Assembly: GCA_040387375.1 (NCBI GenBank)
Contig: JAZKDW010000030.1
Location: forward strand, 1-64,000
Direction of reading: 5' to 3'
Length of the DNA: 64,000 nt
Origin: JAZKDW01 sp040387375
Lineage (GTDB): Bacteria; Pseudomonadota; Gammaproteobacteria; Burkholderiales; Burkholderiaceae_D
Positions 52,845-60,493 of this stretch are shown in pieces. The notes beneath the pieces were generated by a model. The model was not told the origin of the DNA. It did no database searches and worked only from the letters and a program-made list of their open reading frames with translations. The position numbers and the translations under genes are program-made. The first letter of the stretch is position 1. Each line of letters begins with the position of its first letter.

Positions 52845-54077
52845 GCCCAGCAATCTGCCAAGGTAATCGACGTTCCAGCCGGCTTTCAGGCGTTTGTTGG
52901 CGACGCCAAGTTTCGTCGTTTTGTCATTTTTCAGTAGATTAAGCGCAATACGGCGCAGGATGGCAAAGTTTTGTGCGGCGTCGCCAATCCGGATTCGGCA
53001 GTCGTCTTCCCTGAATGCCACGTCCAGCACCCAGTGCATGCTGTTCTCGATGCCCCAATGGGCCCGCACAGTTTTCCCGAGCAGGGCCGCCTTTGCCGGC
53101 AAGCTGCTGATGTAGTAGCGGCGTTCCACGCGGGCATGGCCGGTGCTGTTTCTGCCAATGATTTCCCGCGTCGATTCGATCATGATCAGGCTCTGCAGTG
53201 CGCTCCAGTGCTGGTTTTGCTCTTGCAGCCAGGCGATGTCATCGGTCACCAGGCAGCGTCGTGTTTCGATCCGTCCGTGATCTTTTCCTGTCTGGATATC
53301 CTCCCAGTAGGGACGATCCAGCTTGCCTGCATCGGCCGCATCAAACCATACATAGCTTGACGGCTTCGGCCAGGCCGGGCTGGTTGTCCTTCACGCCCAA
53401 TACGTAGTCCGCGCCGCTTTGCGCGATCTTGGCAGCAATGTCGTGCTGGCACCCCATCGCGTCGATGGTGATGATGCTCCCTTTGATGTCCAGTGCACTG
53501 AGCAATTCCGGTATGGCGGTGATCTCGTTGCTCTTGTCGGCAGTGTTGACCTGCCCAAGCGTCAAACCGGTCGTACTGCTCCAGGCCGACACGAGGTGAA
53601 TGGCGCTGTGCTTGCCATCATGCGAGCCGCGTACGCATTTGCCATCGATAGCCACGTGCTGTCCCGCCAGTGACGGGCACAGACCGCTGATCCAGCGCAT
53701 GAAACACGCTTCAAACTGTTTCGCATCGAGCAGCGAAAAGACCCGCCCGAAGGTATCGGGCGAGGCGATACCATTCGCAAAAGGAAGGTGCTGGCGCAAC
53801 CACTCCAGCTTCATCTCGCTCCATTCAACAACCGACGTCCAGCTCTCCGCTCCACGGATGACTGCGCAAATGGCTGCCAGCAGCAAGTCTTCCAGTTGAT
53901 ATGCGCACTCACGTGCGCGTGGATCGCTCAATTCTTCGAATGCTTCGAGCAGTGATACTGGTGCGTTTGCCATCTCGTCGTCCAAATATCGAGAGTAAAC
54001 GACGTTCTGGACCAGTTTACAAGCACTATTTTCGATTCTTGCTCAGGGAACAGCGCCCGCTTCATGCAATCGCCCTG
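52813..54077 (-). mobile_element. Complete ISAs1-family insertion sequence
   Basis: The 1,265-bp element has perfect 18-bp terminal inverted repeats (52813-52830 and 54060-54077) and one transposase gene, broken by a frameshift. The direct repeat expected beside its right end is not there. The partner of its left-hand duplication lies instead at the far end of the 6.2-kb insertion. Confidence 0.9.
52833..53985 (-). pseudogene. ISAs1-family DDE transposase, frameshifted
   Basis: The N-terminal frame (53985-53341, 214 aa) begins MDDEMANAPVSLLEAFEELSDPRA and holds the first two catalytic Asp regions (AIDGKCVRGS, TIDAMGCQHDIAAKI). The rest (to 52833) holds the Glu region WGIENSMHWVLDVAFREDDCRIR. 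They are separated by a 4-bp tandem duplication (CATACATA on the plus strand, 53347-53354), which turns KLWFDAADAGKLDRPYWED into KLCMV-stop. Removing one copy restores a ~375-residue ISAs1 transposase. The element is therefore probably inactive. Confidence 0.9.
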
Positions 54078-54796
54078 GGACACTGACATCGTTCGCCGCT
54101 CCACCCGTCTTGATGGTTGCGTCGGCATGGCAATGGGACAGTGCTTTCATCGCCTCTCATTTCGGCTGGAAAGCATGTATTGCCGTCCTGATCAACGCCA
54201 CCGCAATTACCACCCTGCTGCGATCCCATATCGTGGAGCAGGATGCGCGTCAGACGGGCGACATCAACGTTCCTCTTCTGGTGCGTGCCATTCATCTCCT
54301 GTTCCTGGCGGGCGTGGTCGTCTTCGCACATCATCCCGTCATCTTTCTCGGGCTGTTCCTTTTTTTCCTCGGTTTTGCCCAAGCCTATACGCAGTACCAA
54401 AATCCCTTGATCCTCAAGGAAGGCTTGCTGGTCGGCTTTTTTCTGGCCGGGCTCGTTGTATTGGCCGGGATCCAGCAATGGTGGCTTCAACCGATTGTGT
54501 CAAGCCTTCAACCCACCGCTCTGTTTTTTGGCGCGCTCGGACTGGCTGCGATCACCGACAACGCTGCATTGACTTATCTCGGCTCGCTGATTCAAGGCAT
54601 TTCGGACCAGGCGAAGTATATGCCGGTTGCAGGAGCCGTAGCCGGCGGCGGACTGACCGTCATTGCCAACGCCCCAAACCCCGCAGGCGTCGCGTTGCTC
54701 AGAAATGGTTTCAATGATGAATCGATTGGGGCCATCGGCCTGTTGCTCGGTGCTCTCATGCCTACTGCTGTGGCCGCCGTACTTTTCGTTTTCTAG
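54078..54796 (+). pseudogene. Truncated putative Na+/H+ antiporter
   Basis: The frame begins at the IS junction (TLTSFAAPPVLMVASAWQWD) and continues with about six hydrophobic helices to a natural stop. It includes the motifs FGALGLAAITDNAALTYLGSL and AGGGLTVIANAPNPAGVALL, typical of the C-terminal half of the putative Na+/H+ antiporter family (PF07399 type). The N-terminal half was lost when the IS inserted. The ORF from the TTG/ATG at 54110-54113 could be translated but would be a half transporter. Confidence 0.8.
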
Positions 54797-54840
54797 GGAT
54801 TGTCAACATTCAGAAAAATGTTGTGATGGGCAGATTTCAT

Positions 54841-55249
54841 TCACTGATTTGCTTTACTTTCGCCAGGCGAATCTTGTGCAAGATGCCCGCCCTCGCTATC
54901 CCACTTGGCGACTTCGGCTGGATCACTCTCATATCCGGGCGGCCGATAAGTGCCGGTCTTCGTCACCGCCTCATCAACCTCTTGAGGTGTAAGCAGCACG
55001 GTTATTTTGCACGTGGTCACTCCTGCAGCGTTGACCTTGATGGCGAGTGCCGCGGCAGTGACATTGTCCGGGAGATCGCCAATGATGAAAACGTCCTCGT
55101 CACCGAAGGCAAAATAAAAGGCTTCAACAGTACCGCCCATCGACTTGAATAATTCGTCAACAGGCAGCACGCCGCCGCGTGCCCCCCTCTTTGAGCAGGC
55201 CGTTTATGCCTTCGCTGAGATAGTTGGCTTCAATGAGATATTTTGGCAT
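54841..55249 (-). pseudogene. GYD-domain protein, single-base frameshift
   Basis: A start at 55249 gives MPKYLIEANYLSEGINGLLK followed by EGGTRRRAAC-stop, and the next frame continues VDELFKSMGGTVEAFYFAFGDEDVFIIGDLPDNV to ESKANQ. One extra base near 55162 explains the break (expected TRRRAAVDELFKSMGG). GYD proteins are small ferredoxin-like-fold proteins of unknown role. The gene starts 3 bp after the nuoB stop, so the two form an operon. The shift may be real decay or a sequencing error. Confidence 0.75.
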
Positions 55250-55252
55250 CGG

Positions 55253-55729
55253 TCAACGTGCGATCGTGTTGGTGCGCTTGATCTTGTTTTGTAACTGGAT
55301 GATGCCGTAAATCAGCTGTTCTGCGGTTGGCGGACAACCCGGCACGTAAATGTCTACCGGAATGATGCGATCACAACCACGCACAACGGAATACGAATAG
55401 TGATAATAGCCGCCCCCATTCGCACACGATCCCATCGATATCACCCAGCGTGGCTCTGCCATCTGATCGTAGACCTTGCGTAGCGCCGGCGCCATTTTGT
55501 TGCATAAGGTACCGGCGACAATCATCAAATCGGACTGACGCGGAGACGCGCGGAACATGACGCCGAAACGGTCCATATCGTAACGCGACGCGCCAGCATG
55601 CATCATTTCCACCGCACAGCAAGCCAAGCCAAATGCCACTGGCCACATCGATCCGGTACGGACCCAGTTGACCAATTTATCCACTTCAGTGGTGACGAAA
55701 CCTTCGTTTAACACGCCTTCAATTGACAT
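55253..55729 (-). CDS. nuoB: Solitary NADH-quinone oxidoreductase subunit B
   Basis: NuoB carries the N2 4Fe-4S cluster of respiratory complex I. The ATG at 55729 has AGGAG upstream and gives a full-length 158-residue protein. All four cluster ligands are present: adjacent Cys-Cys in GLACCAVEMMH, one in GSCANGGGYYHYSYS and one in VPGCPPTAEQL. No other nuo gene lies nearby. It is therefore a second copy or a displaced one, sitting in the mobile segment together with a GYD gene. A replacement or specialised subunit is possible. Confidence 0.9.
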   Translation of the reverse strand: MSIEGVLNEGFVTTEVDKLVNWVRTGSMWPVAFGLACCAVEMMHAGASRYDMDRFGVMFRASPRQSDLMIVAGTLCNKMAPALRKVYDQMAEPRWVISMGSCANGGGYYHYSYSVVRGCDRIIPVDIYVPGCPPTAEQLIYGIIQLQNKIKRTNTIAR

Positions 55730-56071
55730 GACGCACTCCTGATCCGGCACATTACCCGCGTTAACGGAATTTCACGTCTTGTTTGACAATGCAACTCAGC
55801 GGAAAATGCATGGCCAACGATTTTTTGCCTCATGCCGCACGCCGATCAAAACTCTTTCATTGCTCCTGCAAATTCAACGCCTTGAAAAAATTGCCAGAGG
55901 CATCCTTGAACCGGAAATCGTTTCTGATTGGAATTGTGATCAACGGACGCCAGCGCCTGCACGATCATGGGCTGATGAAAAAAAGCAGCATGATCGCACC
56001 GCATTCTTCATGGTGAAACATTGTGTCGATGGATAAGCTGGAAGTCCCGTTTTCTTGCGGAGCACTTCTTG
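55730..56071. other. Region between nuoB and the GGDEF gene
   Basis: Two overlapping plus-strand frames (55779-56036 and 55783-56016) cross this 342-bp stretch. Neither has a good ribosome site or a recognisable domain. One of them (segment IKTLSLLLQIQRLEKIARGI) might be a degenerate relic of a small helical protein. I cannot assign a gene here. Confidence 0.4.
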
Positions 56072-56590
56072 ATGCGCACATTCAGCACCATCCGCCAGCA
56101 GATTGCCCTCTACGAGCGCCGCATTCGGGAACTGGAGTGCGATTTGTTGCGTGCCACGACGCTCCTCAACGAGGACGGCCTGACTGGTCTGCTCAACCGG
56201 CGCGGTTTTCAGCAGGCTTGCACGCTCTTGTCGGCAGGCGCCAGCGGACATGGCGTCGCCATCTCATGCGCGATAATTGACCTCGACAATTTCAAAACCA
56301 TCAACGACCGGCATGGCCACGCGGCCGGAGACCGTGCGCTGTGCCATTTCGCCGATGTGCTGCGCATGATCCTGCGCCCGATTGATAACGCCGCCAGGGT
56401 CGGCGGTGACGAATTCGCCCTCATTCTTCCGGATGCGACAGGCGCGGATGCGATGGATATCCTCAGCCGGCTGCTCGCCGCGCTTGCAGAGCGTCCCCTC
56501 GTCACGGACACCGGGCTGCATGTCCTGCGTTTCTCAGCCGGTGTCGCCCAGTTCAGCTTTCACCCTGTCCTGTCGTCAGGCCTTGCGTGA
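56072..56590 (+). CDS. GGDEF-domain protein, C-terminally clipped
   Basis: The ATG at 56072 (MRTFSTIRQQIALYERRIRE) opens a 172-residue protein with a short coiled-coil and a GGDEF domain (LTGLLNRRGF, IDLDNFKTINDRHGHAAGD, RVGGDEFALILP). An RxxD inhibitory site (RPID) sits five residues before GGDEF. The domain stops after SAGVAQFSF and lacks the usual final ADxALYxAKxxGRN helix, so it is probably truncated by a rearrangement. Activity is doubtful. Confidence 0.75.
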   Translation: MRTFSTIRQQIALYERRIRELECDLLRATTLLNEDGLTGLLNRRGFQQACTLLSAGASGHGVAISCAIIDLDNFKTINDRHGHAAGDRALCHFADVLRMILRPIDNAARVGGDEFALILPDATGADAMDILSRLLAALAERPLVTDTGLHVLRFSAGVAQFSFHPVLSSGLA

Positions 56591-56915
56591 AGTCCGGCCA
56601 TCCATGTCGGCGTCGCGGTCGTTACCTGCCCTGGAGAAATCGGAACTCGTTCCGATCAAGTCACGCAAGTGGCTCGTGCTATCCCGTTCGGCGTCATTCG
56701 CTGAACATGAAGCAGTCCGGACGGCCTTCAGGTCTGCCGGTTCGTGTACCGTACGTTCGTCTTCGCCTCGTGCGTGGTCGATGTTCGTTACTGACAATGG
56801 TGTTGGAAGCCTGCCCCAGTTCGCAAGAACTGCGGACCGTGTGTTTTTCGCGTGCGCGAAGTCAACGCATGCGATCACCAAGCGCCTTCGGACCGCAATG
56901 ACCGGAGGCATCCCT
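56591..56915. other. Non-coding stretch in the mosaic cargo
   Basis: No frame in these 325 bp resembles a protein I know, and no repeat or RNA structure stands out. A long plus-strand frame passes through but has atypical composition. Confidence 0.5.
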
Positions 56916-56977
56916 AGCGGGGAACATCGTTCCCTGCCGGGGATTGGTGTTCCCCTTCTTCATGGAAGGAGAACGCC
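56916..56977 (+). repeat. Double-hairpin leader, copy A
   Basis: Two small hairpins (GGGGAACATCGTTCCC and GGGGATTGGTGTTCCCC) are followed by a T-rich stretch and AGGAGAAC directly before the ATG at 56978. A diverged copy with the same layout precedes the GTG at 57693. Confidence 0.6.
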
Positions 56978-57385
56978 ATGTTCGCAGCAAGTCTACCTCA
57001 TCAAGCACGTCCCATCGGCATGCTGCTGGGCGGTTCCGGCATGCGCCGCATCGTCGAGCGGAAAAAGCCGGAGGTCGGCGTACTGCTCAAGCCTCGCACC
57101 GACCTCTGTGCATCGAGGTCGATGCCGATCGATGCGGTTGCACCTCCGTGGGAGGTCGATTGCCCTGACCTTGATCGCGAGCAGGCGTCAGCCGGCGTCA
57201 TCGAGATGGCAACGTACGATCCGGAACGCATTCTGGAGAAGATCAGGCAGTTGAAGCAGTCAGGCGAGATCGCGCCCGATGAATTGATTCACATCGAGCG
57301 CATCGCCTGCAAATGGGCCAAGATTTCTCGGGACAATCAGGAGAAGGGACGACGTTCAGTCGCGGTGGCGGTTTCACACCCTTAA
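56978..57385 (+). CDS. Hypothetical plasmid-type protein, possibly partial
   Basis: This 135-residue frame starts with a strong AGGAG-led ATG after the hairpin leader (MFAASLPHQARPIGMLLGGS). The second half (MATYDPERILEKIRQLKQSG, EIAPDELIHIERIACKWAKI) looks like a folded helical domain. The last ~10 residues (RRSVAVAVSHP) run into sequence that on the other strand belongs to another gene, so the 3' end may be a junction. I do not recognise the family. The setting suggests plasmid origin. Confidence 0.5.
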   Translation: MFAASLPHQARPIGMLLGGSGMRRIVERKKPEVGVLLKPRTDLCASRSMPIDAVAPPWEVDCPDLDREQASAGVIEMATYDPERILEKIRQLKQSGEIAPDELIHIERIACKWAKISRDNQEKGRRSVAVAVSHP

Positions 57386-57572
57386 CCCTTGCCAGATCCC
57401 GCGCCAGCTTGTCCAGAAGGTCCGGTCGTACTTCGCCCAACGCGTCGATCCAAGGAACGAGCGCGTTGGCGACATCGCCCGGCGATTTCACGCCAGCGAG
57501 GTCGATGCCGAGCCCTCCGTGTTGTTCGACTTCCCTGGCCGTGAATCGTAGTGAGTTGCCTGAACGAAGCAT
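57243..57572 (-). CDS. Hypothetical protein, probably a fusion fragment
   Basis: The ATG at 57572 has GGAGG upstream and gives MLRSGNSLRFTAREVEQHGG, LGIDLAGVKSPGDVANALVP, then WIDALGEVRPDLLDKLARDL, a plausible small domain up to about 57360. The remaining residues to 57243 lie antisense to the 56978 gene and look like read-through. The two genes face each other across a probable deletion junction near 57360-57385. The function is unknown. Confidence 0.45.
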   Translation of the reverse strand: MLRSGNSLRFTAREVEQHGGLGIDLAGVKSPGDVANALVPWIDALGEVRPDLLDKLARDLARVKGVKPPPRLNVVPSPDCPEKSWPICRRCARCESIHRARSRLTASTA

Positions 57573-57628
57573 CGTGATGGCCTCCATGTGAATACTGAGT
57601 AGTCTATCAGCGCTTACCGTTGCCGCAA

Positions 57629-57692
57629 CCCAGGGGAAACTTCGCCGTTTCCCCGTTGGGGATGGCGTTCCCCTTTTTATTTGGAGAACACC
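57629..57692 (+). repeat. Double-hairpin leader, copy B
   Basis: The layout is GGGGAAACTTCGCCGTTTCCCC, then GGGGATGGCGTTCCCC and TTGGAGAAC before the GTG at 57693. It parallels copy A at 56916-56977 in both hairpins and in the ribosome site, so it is a repeated leader module rather than a chance match. Confidence 0.6.
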
Positions 57693-57915
57693 GTGTCCCA
57701 AGAGAAAATCCATCGTCCGCGCTCTCGGCGCTCCGGCGTCCATGTCGAAGAGGAGAAAGCCTGGATCAGCTTCTACCGCCATGTCGGCAATCCCGCCATT
57801 GCCACCGAAGTGATGCACCAGCTCGAATCCGATCTGGAAATGAAGCGGGCGCATCTTGCCCTCTATCTGCGCTGCAAGGAATCGTTGCGCATGCAGAAAG
57901 CACGGCAGGCGCGGC
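57693..57915 (+). pseudogene. 5' fragment of a plasmid-type hypothetical gene
   Basis: A GTG with GGAG upstream starts MSQEKIHRPRSRRSGVHVEE, followed by a well-formed helical stretch (WISFYRHVGNPAIATEVMHQ, LESDLEMKRAHLALYLRCKE). From about 57915 the frame enters the antisense of the ThiF-like fragment, so the 3' part has been lost. The open frame continues to 58529 only by chance. I do not know the function. Confidence 0.5.
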
Positions 57916-57941
57916 GATTGTCGCTGCCTCCTGCCCGATGG

Positions 57942-58301
57942 CGCTTCGCCCAGCACCACCTGCGCGGTGGCTTCGGTATTGCCGAGATCGAGCCAATAGC
58001 GGGAGCTGACATGACCATCGAACAACCGTGCATGGATCGCACGCCGCGCTGCTCTGCTATCGACGCAACTGACGATCAGATCGGCGCTCGAACCGAGCAA
58101 GCTATTGCGCCGGAAATCCTCGTACCGGTAAGGTTGCGCCATCCAGTCCAGCCCGTAAAACTGATTCAGGCGATGGATCGTCACGACCGACTTGAAGCGC
58201 CCCACATCGGCAGGACTATACAGTTGGCGACCCACGTTCGCCTCGGCGACGCCGTCGCCGTCGAAGGCCGTCACATGCAGCCCGTAGGGATGCCCCAATC
58301 C
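57942..58301 (-). pseudogene. Fragment of a PRTRC-system ThiF-family protein
   Basis: The frame GLGHPYGLHVTAFDGDGVAE, ANVGRQLYSPADVGRFKSVV, TIHRLNQFYGLDW to LDLGNTEATAQVVLGEA matches the middle of the E1/ThiF-type adenylating proteins of the PRTRC (ParB-related, ThiF-related) plasmid cassette. The N-terminal nucleotide-binding loop is missing, and the C-terminal end fades at a junction near 57910. It is fused at 58301 to a piece of the preceding PRTRC gene, in another frame. Confidence 0.7.
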
Positions 58302-58467
58302 CTGCAAATGTCGCCACCTTCCCATACGTTGAAATACGGAGCCCGGAACAGCGCAGTCTGCAACGTGGGGCGGCGCTTGCCCTTGACTGCCCATACCTTC
58401 CAGACGCTGCCCGATACGGCAAACACCAGTCCCGGATGCGGCACGACTTCGCCGCGTTCCGGAGTGC
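58302..58467 (-). pseudogene. C-terminal fragment of a PRTRC-system protein B-like gene
   Basis: The minus frame reads GTPERGEVVPHPGLVFAVSG, SVWKVWAVKGKRRPTLQTAL, FRAPYFNVWEGGDICRDW. This resembles the end of PRTRC protein B (PHPxLVF, APYxNVxxxGxIC). It is cut on its 5' side by the TAAGTACCC repeat at 58469 and on its 3' side by the ThiF fragment. The assignment is from remembered family patterns and needs a profile search. Confidence 0.55.
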
Positions 58468-58468
58468 C

Positions 58469-58486
58469 TAAGTACCCACCCGGAAT
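58469..58486 (+). repeat. TAAGTACCC repeat end next to the IS4-type fragment
   Basis: TAAGTACCCACCCGGAAT matches the ends of the 162-bp element at 48080 at all but one or two positions. It forms the border between the PRTRC fragment and the leader of the IS4-type transposase. It may be the terminal repeat of that IS, or of an element inserted beside it. Confidence 0.55.
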
Positions 58487-58625
58487 CAGTAGTGTCCCAA
58501 CGTTTGCACATCAGGGGTTCATAAGTTAATGATTCGCTTGCCTAAATTGATGTTTTTGCCTAGTCTCGATTTGAACGTCGAGGTGCAAACTTGGTGCTTT
58601 TTGCGGTTTTCCGCCAAAGGCTCCT

Positions 58626-58971
58626 ATGCATCAAGGCAAGCTTGTTTTTTCGCAGCTCATGACCTATTTGCCGCTGACAACCTTTCGGCGCTGTGTGGCC
58701 GCCCATCGGGGCGAACACAAGGTCAAGGATTTCTCGTGTCTGGATCAGTTCTTCGCCATGGCATTCGCTCAACTGACCTATCGGGAATCGCTGCGCGACA
58801 TCGAAGTCAATTTGCGCGCCCAGGCAAATCGCCTGTACCACATGGGATTTCGATGTTCGACGATTTCCCGCAATACCTTGGCCAACGCAAACGCGACGCG
58901 TCCGTGGCAAATCTACGCCGACTTCGCGCAGCATCTCATTGCGATGGCACGACCGTTGTATGCCAGCGAAC
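58626..58971 (+). pseudogene. N-terminal fragment of an IS4-family (DUF4372) transposase
   Basis: The ATG at 58626 begins MHQGKLVFSQLMTYLPLTTF, RRCVAAHRGEHKVKDFSCLD and QFFAMAFAQLTYRESLRDIE, a close match to the N-terminal DUF4372 region of IS4-type transposases. After YADFAQHLIAMARPLYASE the frame meets the ISAs1 end at 58972. Only about 115 residues remain and the whole catalytic domain is gone. Confidence 0.82.
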
Positions 58972-59044
58972 TTCTGGACCAGTTTACAAGCACTATTTTC
59001 GATTCTTGCTCAGGGAAGAGCGCCCGCTTCATGCAATCGCCCTG
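58972..59044 (-). mobile_element. 73-bp right-end fragment of a second ISAs1 copy
   Basis: The segment matches the last 73 bp of the complete element (54005-54077) with one difference (G for C in the GGGAAxAGCG stretch). It ends in the same 18-bp inverted repeat, followed by the 10-bp target duplication. Confidence 0.92.
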
Positions 59045-59054
59045 GCGGCGCAGT
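59045..59054 (+). repeat. Right target-site duplication and original synthetase 3' end
   Basis: GCGGCGCAGT repeats 52803-52812. Read in the synthetase frame it continues as AAQ-SSS-TGA (stop 59063-59065), the natural end of the interrupted gene. Confidence 0.88.
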
Positions 59055-59075
59055 CTTCCTCTTGACTCTATTGAC

Positions 59076-59915
59076 TCAAGTACCCAATGCGGCCAGTTCT
59101 TCTTCGCTGAATCCGGCCGCGCGCCTGGCCTCCAGATTGAACGGCCCGCGCAAGGGCGGCGCCTTGTACCGGGTGGCGAGCGCGGCGTAGGTAAGCACCG
59201 GGTCAAGACCGCGCGCCGCGCATAACCAGGCATACCAGCGATTGCCGACGGCGACATGGCCGATCTCGTCGCGCAGGATGATATCGAGAATCCGCGCCGC
59301 TTCCATATCACCCGCCTGCGCCAGCTTCGCGCGCACGGGCGGCGAGGCATCGAGGCCGCGCGCTTCCAGCGTGCGCGGCACCAGGGCAATGCGGGCGAGG
59401 ATGTTGTCCCGCGTCTTGGCGGCCATGTCCCACAGACTGTCATGCGCGGTGAAATCGCCGTACCTGAAACCGAGGGTCTGCAGGTGCGCCGACAGCAGGC
59501 TGAAATGCAGCGCCTCTTCAGCGGCAACCTGCAGCCAGTCCGCATAATAGTCGCGCGGCATGTCGGGAAAACGCCAGATCGCATCGAGCGCGAGGTTGAT
59601 GGCGTTGAACTCGATGTGGGTCAGCGCATGGATCAGCGCAGCCCGGCCTTCAACCGTGCGCATCGAACGGCGCTTGACTGCAAGCGGCGACACCAGCTCC
59701 GGCTGCGGCGGCCGTCCCGGGATGGTTTGCGGTTCGGTCAGCAGCGCGGCGGCGTCCAGCGCGATTTCACCGCGCTGCCACGCCTGCGCCAGCAGGATGA
59801 CGTGCCCGGCTTTGGCAGCGGGATCGCTTGCCGCCAGCCAGTGCAGCGCGGCGGCGCGCAGTTCAGGGACTTCGGCGGGATCGGTGGCAAATTGCTGGCG
59901 GGGCGATGGATTCAT
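59076..59915 (-). CDS. DUF455 ferritin-like protein
   Basis: This is a 279-residue ferritin-like four-helix protein. It shows two Glu/His helices expected to bind a di-iron centre: ALIHALTHIEFNAINLALDAIWRF and WLQVAAEEALHFSLLSAHLQTLG, then ARILDIILRDEIGHVAVGNRWYAWL. The family is related to MiaE-type hydroxylases, but its reaction is unknown. It is convergent with the acyl-CoA synthetase gene before the 6.2-kb insertion and lies only 10 bp from its original stop. Confidence 0.9.
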   Translation of the reverse strand: MNPSPRQQFATDPAEVPELRAAALHWLAASDPAAKAGHVILLAQAWQRGEIALDAAALLTEPQTIPGRPPQPELVSPLAVKRRSMRTVEGRAALIHALTHIEFNAINLALDAIWRFPDMPRDYYADWLQVAAEEALHFSLLSAHLQTLGFRYGDFTAHDSLWDMAAKTRDNILARIALVPRTLEARGLDASPPVRAKLAQAGDMEAARILDIILRDEIGHVAVGNRWYAWLCAARGLDPVLTYAALATRYKAPPLRGPFNLEARRAAGFSEEELAALGT

Positions 59916-59968
59916 GCGTGCGGTTGTAAAATGGCGGTTCGGCGTTTAATCCAATTTTACGGACATCC

Positions 59969-60493
59969 ATGACTATTTACCAACTCGGCGAAGATTCTCC
60001 CGAAATCGATCCTTCCGCTTATATCGCTGACACCGCCAATATCATCGGCAAGGTCCGCATCGGCGCCAATGCCAGCGTGTGGTTTGAGGTCACGATCCGC
60101 GGTGACAATGAATTGATCAGCATCGGTGAAAACAGCAACGTCCAGGAAGGCACGGTACTGCACACCGATCCCGGCATCCCGCTGACCGTTGGTAATAACG
60201 TGACCATCGGCCATCAGGCAATGCTGCACGGCTGCACCGTCGGCGACGGCTCGTTGATCGGCATTCAGGCCGTCATTCTGAATGGCGCGAAGATCGGCAA
60301 AAATTGCCTGGTCGGCGCCGGCGCCCTGGTCACCGAAGGCAAGGAGTTCCCGGATAACTCGCTGATCATCGGCTCGCCCGCCAAAGCGGTCCGCACGCTG
60401 AGCGATGAGGCCCTGGCCGGCCTGAAATCGAACAGCGCCAATTATGTCGCGCGCGGGCAGCTTTTCAAAAAGCATTTGAAGCGAATTGGATAA
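59969..60493 (+). CDS. Gamma-carbonic-anhydrase-like hexapeptide-repeat protein
   Basis: This is a 174-residue left-handed beta-helix protein. Hexapeptide repeats run from about residue 15 to 130 (ANIIGKVRIGANASVWFEVT, IGENSNVQEGTVLHTD, VGNNVTIGHQAMLHGCTVGD). The histidines in VLHTDPG and IGHQAMLHG are placed like the zinc ligands of gamma-carbonic anhydrases. It is translationally linked to hslO (TAATG overlap), an arrangement common in Burkholderiales. Catalytic activity is not established for this subgroup. Confidence 0.9.
   Translation: MTIYQLGEDSPEIDPSAYIADTANIIGKVRIGANASVWFEVTIRGDNELISIGENSNVQEGTVLHTDPGIPLTVGNNVTIGHQAMLHGCTVGDGSLIGIQAVILNGAKIGKNCLVGAGALVTEGKEFPDNSLIIGSPAKAVRTLSDEALAGLKSNSANYVARGQLFKKHLKRIG

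Larger units (their letters stand above)
52813..59044. mobile_element. 6.2-kb ISAs1-bounded composite insertion
   Basis: The segment starts with the 18-bp IS end CAGGGCGATTGCATGAAG and finishes with its inverted copy, and outside lies a 10-bp direct repeat (52803-52812, 59045-59054). Rejoining the flanks restores the acyl-CoA synthetase reading frame to a natural stop 10 bp before the convergent DUF455 gene. The two IS copies are in direct orientation: the left one is complete, the right one is only its last 73 bp. The cargo (54078-58971) is a series of gene fragments, several of plasmid type, plus an intact nuoB. Confidence 0.85.

Noticed and set aside
52833..53249. A separate 138-residue transposase gene.
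   Set aside because: It is the C-terminal part of the frameshifted ISAs1 transposase and not an independent gene.
57681..58529. A 282-codon plus-strand frame across the PRTRC fragments.
   Set aside because: Only its first ~75 codons look coding; the rest runs antisense to the ThiF-like and protein-B-like pieces.
58529..59065. A 178-codon plus-strand frame ending in AAQSSS.
   Set aside because: It crosses the IS4 fragment and the IS end in a non-native frame. Only the last few codons are meaningful, as the original end of the acyl-CoA synthetase.
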